From the NCBI RefSeq assembly GCF_001619985.1, contig NW_017264199.1:186001-250000 (forward strand): DNA of 64,000 bases. The letters are read 5' to 3'. Source of the DNA: Xylona heveae TC161 (lineage: Eukaryota; Ascomycota; Xylonomycetes; Xylonales; Xylonaceae). The position numbers were made by a program, and so were the translations under genes. The notes below the pieces were generated by a model. That model was not told where the DNA came from and searched no databases. It saw nothing but the letters and a program-made list of their open reading frames with translations. Shown in pieces: positions 33,070 through 41,690 of this stretch (the first letter of the stretch is position 1; each line of letters opens with the position of its first letter).

Positions 33070-34977
33070 TTACTCCCCGGTTGCAGCCTGTTTACGCTGC
33101 CCGGAATTCAACCAGCCAAATGCTGTAGCGCCACCGATTGGGTTAGCAGATCGGGGCTTGGCAGTGCCAGCGGAAGAGGTGGAGGGTGTCTGAGATGCAT
33201 TGCGCATGTCAACAGAGCTCGAACGCCAATTTCCACGTGAGAGGCGGTCTTCCACAGCATTGACATCGCTTGCCTGCAAAACTCTTCGACGAGCTTCGCT
33301 ACCTTCTGGGCCAGCAATCGCTGATAAACTTCCAGAGTATGACCTCGATGGAGCGCCCGCAGTAGACTTGAGAGGCTTGAGTACCTTCATTCCCCGACCA
33401 GAAGGCACAGCTTGGTAGCTACCCGTCGACGGTCCCGTATCCTGCGCCTGGTCACGTCTCCAAGAACCCCACGTATCATTGGCAGGGCTAACTTGCAAGC
33501 CACTCAGTTCTCCGGATGGTTCATCCAAGGGAGCGTTTTCAGCGTCCCTGGACTGATCCGTAGATACCTTTGCTCGCTTGCTGTCACCAATGACACCAAT
33601 ATCCTCAGTTTGACTTTTCTTATCAACCTCTGCTCGAGTTATCTCTGCGGGAGGTCTCGTAGCTGAAGAAGACGCGGGGCGTCTCCAATCTCCTTTTACC
33701 GGATCATTTGGAGAGGCGACCCTCGAAACTGGGGACTGAAGGCGAGAGCGACGACCATGCGAAAAGTATTCGTCCTTAGATGATCGGTCTGACATTTCAA
33801 TGCCGCTGGTGATCGGAGAACTAACTGTCGCCAGTCTTTTGAAGGTGGACTCATCCTCAGGTCGAACCATTGGTACAGACAATTTGTTTCGATCGTGATC
33901 GAAGAGGCTGATAGCATTTTGGGAAAAAAGAATGTCAGCATTGTGGAATCGGAGGAAATCACTGCCCAGAATCACTTGGATGGCGCCAGACTCGACGGAG
34001 CGCCCAAGATTTTCAACGATTGTAAACTCGGTGATGAAGGTCGGAACCTGCGGCTCTGGACTGGTGACGCCGGTTGAAGGTTGCTGCACAATTGCTTCGG
34101 GGAGGTAGACCGGCATTCGAATTTTCTCCTCACCATGACTGTGTTGCTGAATGTGGCTTTCAAGTTGCAGTTGCTTGACCAACCGCCGGTCGACCAACGA
34201 AGAGTACGAGCCCGTACACACGGCCGCATAAAGAAGAGAATCATGCGAAAATTCGGTGCTCAGCCAGCATCGAATGATGGATGGAACAGGCCCCAAAGCA
34301 AAGAGTCCAGGCGGCGGACCAGAAGTCCCTAGAGGAGTACCGACCGTTGCGCCCAGTGCGGAGCCTGCGTCAAGGCCGAGATTGCTTTCGCGACCTGAAT
34401 GGGTAGATTGTGCTGAATGGACAGAGAAGCCAGCTGAGCTTTGCCGTCCATCAGATTTATGAGAAGCCGACCTCTCCGTCATTGGCAGAGTCCCAAGACC
34501 ACTTCTTAATCGGGAGGACAAAGGCTCGGCGGCAGAAGATCGTCCTCCTTGGGCCCATTGATTCTGCATCGCACTTTCGTCGAATCTGACGCTATTGGCC
34601 CTTGACATCACGCGCCTCGATTCGTCATCATTATCCAGATGTAAGCCGCCTAGCAGATTCGAGGGGTTTCTCTCGTTGAATCTGCTGAATGCTTCGGCGG
34701 CTGGGTTAGACACTGACTCTGGAGACACGTATATTAGCTTCAGACAGGTCTGGGGTAATGAATTTGCCTTACCCTGCTGAGGCGTGCCACTCAATATCCC
34801 TGGAAATGGCGAAGAAGCTCCCCAAACGGATTTCAGCCGAGCATCTTCCTCCTGACGTCGTTCCAGGCGCATCAGTCTATCGGCATGTTCAGCTTGAACG
34901 TTATAAATGGAATTGATCTCAGCGTGTACACGCCAGAGGTCATCTCGAGTGGCAAAAATTAATTGCGGATCCATCAT
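33070..34977 (-). CDS. Fungal protein with degenerate retropepsin-like (Ddi1-type) domain
   Basis: Function unknown. One open frame of 635 residues. The N-terminus is helical and charged (DDLWRVHAEINSIYNVQAEHADRLMRLERRQEEDARLK). After a Ser/Gly-rich linker, residues 235-360 look like a retropepsin fold: AAVCTGSYSSLVDRRLVKQL sits where D-T-G-x-x-S is expected, and VILGSDFLRFHNADILF matches the later ILG-x-DFL strand of Ddi1-like proteases. Cys replaces the catalytic Asp, so protease activity is unlikely. The C-terminal half is disordered. A canonical intron (34772-34719, GTAAGG to CCAG, CTAAT branch) is exactly 54 nt and stop-free; if spliced, 617 residues remain. This is a host gene, with no mobile-element context. 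Confidence 0.8.
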   Translation of the reverse strand: MMDPQLIFATRDDLWRVHAEINSIYNVQAEHADRLMRLERRQEEDARLKSVWGASSPFPGILSGTPQQGKANSLPQTCLKLIYVSPESVSNPAAEAFSRFNERNPSNLLGGLHLDNDDESRRVMSRANSVRFDESAMQNQWAQGGRSSAAEPLSSRLRSGLGTLPMTERSASHKSDGRQSSAGFSVHSAQSTHSGRESNLGLDAGSALGATVGTPLGTSGPPPGLFALGPVPSIIRCWLSTEFSHDSLLYAAVCTGSYSSLVDRRLVKQLQLESHIQQHSHGEEKIRMPVYLPEAIVQQPSTGVTSPEPQVPTFITEFTIVENLGRSVESGAIQVILGSDFLRFHNADILFSQNAISLFDHDRNKLSVPMVRPEDESTFKRLATVSSPITSGIEMSDRSSKDEYFSHGRRSRLQSPVSRVASPNDPVKGDWRRPASSSATRPPAEITRAEVDKKSQTEDIGVIGDSKRAKVSTDQSRDAENAPLDEPSGELSGLQVSPANDTWGSWRRDQAQDTGPSTGSYQAVPSGRGMKVLKPLKSTAGAPSRSYSGSLSAIAGPEGSEARRRVLQASDVNAVEDRLSRGNWRSSSVDMRNASQTPSTSSAGTAKPRSANPIGGATAFGWLNSGQRKQAATGE

Positions 34978-36105
34978 AATCGTAATTGCTAGAGTCTGCA
35001 GCCTCGCAAATCCACTTCAGTTATCCCTTCTGGTTCCGGTGCAATACTTCCTGGTAAGATTCAAGCCGCCACTCCACTCGCTTCCCTCCTCCAACCCAGG
35101 CCGTATAGGCGGCGAAGCCGCCAAAACAACTTTGGGATAAAGACACGCTCTGGGCCTTTCGAGATTCGATTGAGGCGGTGGGGAGGCGATTTTGCGGGTA
35201 TTGGTCGCTATATATCGAACCAGAGCGGAGACAATCTTCTCGTTTGGATTCTGGTCACAACCTTTATGTAGAAGTGTTTGAAATTGACCCGGATTAAGGG
35301 GAGTGCCCGAAACGATAATGACGTGAGACGAATATGGCAAGTCGGCTTCAGCAAGAAGATGCACCCGAGTAATCGTTTGGGCAAATTGAAGCAGCGAGTC
35401 TTATGAAACAGGACTTCTAATCAGTCCTTCAGAAGATTATATGGAAGCAGTAAGATGGCGAGGCTGTGGAAGAAACGTCGACAAAAAGGTTCTCGATGAT
35501 AACCGCTGCGGAGTAATGAAGAGCAAGGGAGGACTAATTAATCTTAACTCTTTAGGCTGAGAATTCCTCACAAAGAGACGCTGGAGTTATGGGTTCCAGT
35601 AAACGCTGAGACGGTGGAATTGATCCCTTACGTCGTTGGAACAATTGAAAGAATAATATACTTTGTAGCAAACCAGTAAATGAACCTGGTGAAGAGTCAG
35701 TGGGGATGAAGCATGAATATCTCATTGATTCAGAAGCCCATCAATTGGTTATCCATAAGATAGGCTAGTGCCGTAGTTATATAATCAACCCATGCCGCTG
35801 TGGCTTAGGGATCGACGAACGGTTCAGTGGGGCGAGAGTCGCTTAAAGGGCCCTGCTTTCCCTCCTAATCCCACACGGTTACGCAAGGGTCGCAGTTGCC
35901 TGAAGGCGTTTCAGTCCCACTACGTACCAGTACCAATGTCACTCGTCGGATAGAAGGGTCATAGCCTTGACAGCGTACGGAGTATTTGATCTCAATAAAT
36001 AATCTAAATGATGATTGGTCTGGATATTAAAATGAAGAAGTTCTAGCAGACTTTTAAACAAATCGTGAATGTCATGAGCAGGCTTTTCCAAGCTTGGTCG
36101 CATCG
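34978..36105. other. Intergenic region with an unassigned 120-codon frame
   Basis: 1.1 kb between the previous gene's start and the THI6 stop. On the minus strand, 35397-35017 is open and protein-like in composition (LLQFAQTIT, LPYSSHVIIVSGTPLNPGQF, NEKIVSALVRYIATN) but has no ATG before residue 15. It could be an exon of a missed small gene or a 5' exon. The rest (35400-36100) shows no coding signal. Confidence 0.4.
35017..35397 (-). CDS. Possible exon of an unrecognised gene
   Basis: Open for about 127 codons from a point just upstream of LLQFAQTIT to a stop at 35017-35019. Codon use resembles the neighbouring genes, and an internal hydrophobic strand (SSHVIIVSGTPL) and helix (KIVSALVRYIATN) look folded. 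An AG at 35398-35399 (minus strand, TAAG) could be an acceptor. I could not find an upstream exon with a good ATG and donor. It ends 39 bp before the ATG of the retropepsin-like gene and is on the same strand, so it may instead lie in that gene's 5' UTR. Confidence 0.3.
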   Translation of the reverse strand, partial: SLLQFAQTITRVHLLAEADLPYSSHVIIVSGTPLNPGQFQTLLHKGCDQNPNEKIVSALVRYIATNTRKIASPPPQSNLERPRACLYPKVVLAASPPIRPGLEEGSEWSGGLNLTRKYCTGTRRDN

Positions 36106-38211
36106 TTAGACATTAACTTCTTCAACCTTTGCTGCAGCCAACCAGCCGTTTTGGCCAATGAACGACTGCTTTTGAAGGCAGAACAATTCGTCCAGGAGAG
36201 CAGGAACAAAGCTTCCCGGCCCATGCACGTTCTCGCGGGCGGCAGCACGTTCAGCAGCAATCTCGTACATCACGATCCCTGCCAGAGCAGCAAGCAGCTT
36301 GTCCTCGCGGTGAACCGCGAGAAATGCCGCAACGGTTGTTCCAAGTGTGCAACCAGTCTAGATGGAATTAGTATGGATTATAAAGCCGGGGAAAGAAGGA
36401 AAGCTGAACTGGAACTTACTCCTGTGACATAGCCAAGATATCTGGGACAATATGTTAGCTATGCAATGTGTCTTCTCATCCTTGGGGCGTCAATTTATAG
36501 ACTTACTCATGACCATTCTCTGAAGAAGCAAGCTGTTAGCAAACTTTGCCCGAAGCACTAGTCATCAGGATCACCTACTGATTGCAAAGGTTCGATCGCC
36601 ATCGCTGATATAGTCTGTCACGCCTGTCATGAAGACAACGTTGCCTATTGCAAATGAGTGAACGTTCCATGGACTTGAAGACCTTGAAGCCTACTCACGT
36701 TCTCTGGCCGCGAGCTTCTTGACCATTTTTGCCTTTTCGATGCCGGTGAGCTTACTGGCGCCGCTGTCAACGCCACGTTGTTGAATGACGCTCTCTCCAA
36801 GCACAGTGGTGATTTCGCCTTCGTTGCCTTTGATGACATCAAAATAGCCCCCGGCCATCAAGGTTTTCACTGCATTTCGGCGTTGGCTTGTGGCACCAGC
36901 CCCAACGGGATCGAAAAGAACAGGCCCTCCCTGGCCATTATATGCTCTGAGAGCCTGCAGATAGTTGTTCAGGCCTTCGGGCGTGACGGTGCCCATATTT
37001 ATAACCAAGGAGCCACCCAGCTTGGCAAGGTCAGGTGCTTCGGCCCCGTTCATTGACATGATCGGGCTTGCACCACTATTATACAATCTCAGCGATTGAG
37101 CATTAATCGAATACCAATAGAGACTTACATGGAGAGAGCGATGTTGGCGGCGAAATTTTGGACAACAAAATTCGTCATGTTATGGCAAAGAGGCTGATTC
37201 TCCGCAACCTTCTTCGCGATATTCGGAACATCTGGCAAGAGGACTTTTAGATCCTTCACCTTTTTGTTTCCATACGAAGCGAAAGCAGGAGGCCGTCCAA
37301 TTAGACTTCTAAGGTCAGACGCAGCTTGCTTCGGGTCATCTGCTCCGACAATAGCGCTGACCACTGCGAGACCATCAAGACCCTTGAACGCCGCCTTGGA
37401 CTGATAGAGAATTCGTTGAGCATTTGAGGCATTAACGCCGCCAATTCCTACGGTGGAGACTTTCTCGTCCATGGCAGATAGGGATGCCAGAATCTCCTTG
37501 ATTCCCGCGGTGCCAACGATGGACTTTGTGTTCTCCTTCCTATCAAACAAATTAGGAAAGCAAATTCAATAAGGGGTTTTTCTTTTCTTCCTTAGCATGT
37601 GTTGACCCACGTTGGAGTTGCGAATAAAGTCCCTAACCCTAGATAATCGGCACCGCCCTTGGCCGCCGTCCTCGCCTCCTCTATAGAAGAGGCAGTGACG
37701 CCGATGATAGCATTCTTGCCCATCAGTCGGCGGACAGTCGCGAGATCTGCATAATCTGTTAGTCGCCTAATTGAAGTTTTGTGGGATTTTTCTTCGGAAA
37801 CAGGGACGAGATAAATCGATGAAAGCTCAAATACTTGTAAAAATCAAAACCGAACAACAAGAAGCAACAACATACCCATGTCATCTTGGCCCACGTGAAC
37901 ACCCTCAGCTCCAATCGCCAGAGCGACATCCACACGGTCATTGATGAGGAATGGGACTTGATAGCGAAGAGTGACTTCATGAATTTCACGAGCAGTCTTA
38001 ATTAAATCAGCTGTGTCGCTCGTCTTGTCGCGATATTGCACTATTGTGACACCTGTAGTCGGATTAGATGTGGGTGAGGTCACTTGCTTTACGGGTACTT
38101 TTAAAACTTACCGCCTTGAAGCGCAGCTTCAACGACATCGACCAAGTTGTGGCCTTTGAGGATGGCCGGAGTAGAGTCCGTGACCAAATACAAGGAGTAA
38201 TCCACAAGCAT
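36106..38211 (-). CDS. THI6: Bifunctional thiamine-phosphate synthase / hydroxyethylthiazole kinase
   Basis: Couples HMP-PP and HET-P to thiamine phosphate (N-terminal half) and phosphorylates hydroxyethylthiazole (C-terminal half). Nine exons: 38211-38112, 38052-37876, 37746-37611, 37539-37129, 37075-36699, 36644-36579, 36519-36507, 36441-36420 and 36357-36106; 517 residues. The ThiE part shows YSLYLVTDS, VTIVQYRDK, VPFLINDRVDVALAIGAEGVHVGQDDMG, ADYLGLGTLFATPTK and VGIGGVNASN. The ThiM part shows PLCHNMTNFVVQNFAANIALSIGASPIMS, GPVLFDPVGAGAT, DVIKGNEGEI, VVFMTGVTDYISDG and TGCTLGTTVAAFLAV. Exons 7 and 8 are 13 and 22 nt and encode KNGHE and YLGYVTG around the kinase active-site loop. No TPP riboswitch motif was recognised upstream. 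Confidence 0.94.
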
Positions 38212-39445
38212 CGTGTCACGTTGCCTTGACTGAGGATTTCCACCTCTGAAGATTTCTAACCAGCAGGCTTCCCAGTGAGCGGCTTGGATGGCGTGTTGTT
38301 GATGCTACTAGCGGAGAGTGGACCAATGACTCGCTTGGTATAGTGGCTTCAAGGTCACTATCAAATCTCGATGAGCGTCCTGTTTTGGGGAGGAGAGTGG
38401 ACAGCATACCCGCTAGCTTGAGCACTGTGAGAGATGATACATTCGAATTGGTGCTATGGTGAGATGAGTTCTGAGGAAAGCATGAATGTATATATACGCA
38501 GCCAGAGGAACTTTTCCCTCTATATCCGCGTTGATGTGCATGTGCCACACCCCTTGTAGCCCACGGGTAGAGTGGGAAACAGTATGAGTGACCAAGTGAT
38601 TTCATTGCAAGCAAAGGGCATTTACGGGGAGGACAAATAATGTCGCCTAAAGAGAAGAATTTCAAGCAGGCCTGCACAAGGCTTCTCGGATGCAGCATGT
38701 CGGAGGATTGAGGTTCATGCAGCCAAATGACGCGTGTTTTACAGCCACAATCAGGGGTCTTTCTGCATCTTGGAATTCACTGTGATACTTGCCAAGCATC
38801 AGAGCCTTGACGGCCATGTGTCAGTACCCTTGAATGGACACCCTGAACCACAGTCTGCATCATTGTCATCGTATTAACAAACTATGCAGGGTACCCCGTA
38901 CTTTCTCTCATTTTCTCTCTCTTTCGGCCTTCGGGGAATACAGTATTACTACGTATCGTAGTATAACATCCTCGGAGATTGAGAATGGGGTTTTTACGTC
39001 TCGGGTATATGGGGGGAAGTAAGCGGAGAGACAGGGTGAAAGGGTGACTTGGACTTACAGCTTATGATCCATACGAATGGCGGTACACATCAACACATCA
39101 GACACCGGCACGCTAAACAGTTAATCCGCCCAGGCTATTACTCGCTCTCGCCCGAAAATTCTCTTCTTCCTTCCTCTCCCGTCCCACACACACCCCGTCC
39201 TTCTTCCAAACCTTTAATTTGTCCCTGCCTGCAACTGTGGACTCTTGGGATCACGTCTCTGCGTCCAACAAGCTCTTGACTTATTGCCTCGAATCTCAAG
39301 TCGATCCTGCTCGATTTCCTCGAGCAGACAACTGAGTGTTTTTCATCATTGCGCTCGTCCAGAAACCTGCTCGTTCGCCACAGTGCGCTTTTCGCCGGTC
39401 AATCTGCCGCCCAACCGCCAGGAAGTCGAGAGACAGACTGCGGTT

Positions 39446-39553
39446 TATGTATTCGTCCCACGCAAATTCTTCAAGATTCCGACCGCCGCTCACGCAGCAA
39501 ACATTTCGCATACCGCGGAAGTCCTGTAGCCACTACTCGAGCTCCAACGGCTA
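39446..39553 (+). promoter_or_regulatory. Upstream ORF 1 in the eIF5 leader
   Basis: ATG at 39446 opens a 35-codon frame ending in TAG at 39551-39553. Its context (TTT before ATG, T after) is poor. Whether it is in the mRNA depends on the transcription start, which I cannot see. Confidence 0.45.
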
Positions 39554-39599
39554 GCCCGCTCCAACTGCAACGCTTCGATTAAACCGTTGCAACATACGC

Positions 39600-39680
39600 A
39601 TGTCGCTTCTTTTTCAGATTCAAACTTCAGAGGTCTCGCGCGAGCCCTTTTTCTTGAGGAAGAATCATCTCCTGCCTTAA
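39600..39680 (+). promoter_or_regulatory. Upstream ORF 2 in the eIF5 leader
   Basis: ATG at 39600 begins a 26-codon frame ([13 protein letters not shown]...) that stops 19 nt before the main ATG. Its context CGC-ATG-T lacks the purine at -3, while the main start has ACC-ATG-G. A pyrimidine tract plus CAG at 39608-39617 could be a 3' splice site that would remove this ATG. Confidence 0.5.
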
Positions 39681-39699
39681 AATTTAAATATCTGCAACC

Positions 39700-41171
39700 A
39701 TGGCTACCGTCAACATTCCCAGGGTATGTCCAGGCCATATGGATTGCTCGCCTGCGAGACGCATGGCTAACGTACCCACTCCAGGAGGTCAAGGATCCCT
39801 TTTACCGTTACAAGATGGAACGCCTTCAGTCCAAGATTGAGGGCAAGGGTAACGGCATCAAGACCGTCGTCGTCAACCTGAGCAGCGTCGCCGGCTCGCT
39901 CAGCCGTCCCCCATCTTGTGAGTTAGCCTGCGCTCTGGATTGGAAAAGCACCCCCCTTGCTGACCATATATCGTAGACGTCATCAAGTACTTTGGATTCG
40001 AATTGGGTGCCCAGACAACCACAAATCCTTCTGACGACAGATGGATCATTAATGGTGCCCATGACGCCGCGAAACTCCAGGACTACCTTGACGGTTTCAT
40101 TAGCAGGTTCGTCCTGTGCAAGAAGTGCAGAAACCCTGAAACGGACGTGGTCATCAAGGATGGCTACATTCTGCTCGACTGCAAGGCTTGTGGCGAACGC
40201 TCCGAGGTCGACCTTCGGCTGAAGCTCAGCTCGTTTATCCTCAAGAACCAGCCTTCCAAGAAGGGAAAGAAGACCAAGGCTGACAAGAAGGCTCGCCGAG
40301 CCGAGAAGCGTGGCGAGAATGGCGACGCCGAGGAGAATGGCCGCAACAGCCCTGGTGACAGCAACAACTCGGACAATGCCGAGGAGGATGGCGACGGCGA
40401 GGTCGAAGCCGGAAGCGACGATGAGCTCACTCGCCGCATCAATGCTGAGGCCAAGGAGATTGAAGCCCAAAAGGAAATCAAAGATGACGAGTGGGCGGTT
40501 GACGTGTCGGCCGAGGCCGTCAAGGCTCGTGCCAAGGAGTTGCCCACCGACCTCAAGCGTGCTCTTGTCTTTGACGACGCTGCTGGCGAAGACGCCGAGG
40601 GCGAGAATGGCGGCAGTGCCTATGACGAGCTTGGCAGCTGGATTCTCAGCGAGGCCGAGGCCAAGGGCAGCGTCGACAAGGTCAGCGATGTTGACGTCTA
40701 TGTCAAGGCCAAGGAGCTCGGCATCGAGTCCAAGCACCGTACCCTGGCCGTCTTGGCGCAAACCCTCTTCAACGACAACATCATCAAGCAGATTCCCAAG
40801 CGCGCTGGTATGCTCAAGAAGGTTCGTATATACCATTCAATCCTATAATCGCTTCAATGACTAACCAAATCATGCAGATGATTTCCTCTGAGAAGCACGA
40901 GAAGGCCTTCCTCGGCGGTACTGAGCGTTACGTTGGAAAGGAGAATGCCAAGCTCATTCCTCAGGTCTCTGCCATCCTGATGGTGTACTACCAAGAGGAT
41001 CTCATCTCCGAGGATGTGATCAAGGCGTGGGGCTCCAAGGCGAGCAAGAAATACGTCGACATCGCCACGAGCAAGAAGGTTCGCAAGTCGTCCGAGAAGT
41101 TCCTCGAATGGCTTGAGAACGCCGAGAGTGACGAAGAATCCGACGACGACGAGGAGAGCGACGACGAGTAG
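39700..41171 (+). CDS. TIF5: Translation initiation factor eIF5
   Basis: GTPase-activating protein for eIF2 in start-codon selection. Exons 39700-39723, 39785-39917, 39977-40821 and 40878-41171 give 431 residues. The GAP domain starts [19 protein letters not shown], with the Arg finger in FYRYKM, then [15 protein letters not shown] and [10 protein letters not shown]. The zinc ribbon reads [13 protein letters not shown] and [12 protein letters not shown] Lys-rich then acidic linker (residues 150-235) leads to the HEAT/W2 domain: [65 protein letters not shown]. The two acidic/aromatic boxes that bind eIF2-beta and eIF3c are present. Its leader carries upstream ORFs in weak context. Confidence 0.96.
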
Positions 41172-41690
41172 AATCGCCGTGGCTTGACCCAAGTGTCGCC
41201 TCGTGGCTATTGGTAGACCCTGGAACGGGTCCACCTCCCTCTACTCATCCAAATTGTTCGGTTTTTTTTTTTTTTTGCCCTCTCAAATCTCTGCTCGGTC
41301 TATTGTTTGTCTCTGGTGCATGGAATTACACTGCTTTGTCTGAGTAGACTTGCCTCAAGAGGGTACCCAGCTGAGTGTTCATGTGCTCCGCATACATTGA
41401 TACATTTTTTCTCCCCCTTTTTACTACTTAGTCATGCTATTATTACTTATATTTGAATCTCAACTTAATGCAATCCCACTCATACTTTTTTTTCCCTTAT
41501 TTTACAAATTTTACATTGACATTAATGTATCTTTTATATAATTAATACACTCTTGTGTCAATCTCACTGTGTCCTCTTGCCAATGCCCGTAAATTTTGAT
41601 TTATCCATAAAATTATCGCTATATACCTTGTTAGTGCATCATCAGGCATACACGTTACCTAATTACCCATTTGCCCTATATACCCGTTAT
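41172..41690. other. Convergent intergenic region, TIF5 / TTI1
   Basis: 519 bp of 3' flanks with a T-run (41262-41276) and very AT-rich sequence to 41690, suitable for both terminators. No gene seen. Confidence 0.55.

Larger units (their letters stand above)
38212..39699. promoter_or_regulatory. Divergent intergenic region, THI6 / TIF5
   Basis: 1.5 kb between two divergent genes. A TATATATAC string at 38489-38498 may serve THI6. The right half (39100-39699) is pyrimidine-rich and probably the long eIF5 leader; it holds two upstream ORFs listed separately. Confidence 0.5.

Noticed and set aside
38212-38830. TPP riboswitch upstream of THI6
   Set aside because: Searched for the conserved CTGAGA and ACCTGATCTGG-type blocks on the minus strand and found none.
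39826-40836. 336-codon minus-strand frame opposite eIF5
   Set aside because: Leu/Val/Asp-rich mirror of the eIF5 exon; no family features.
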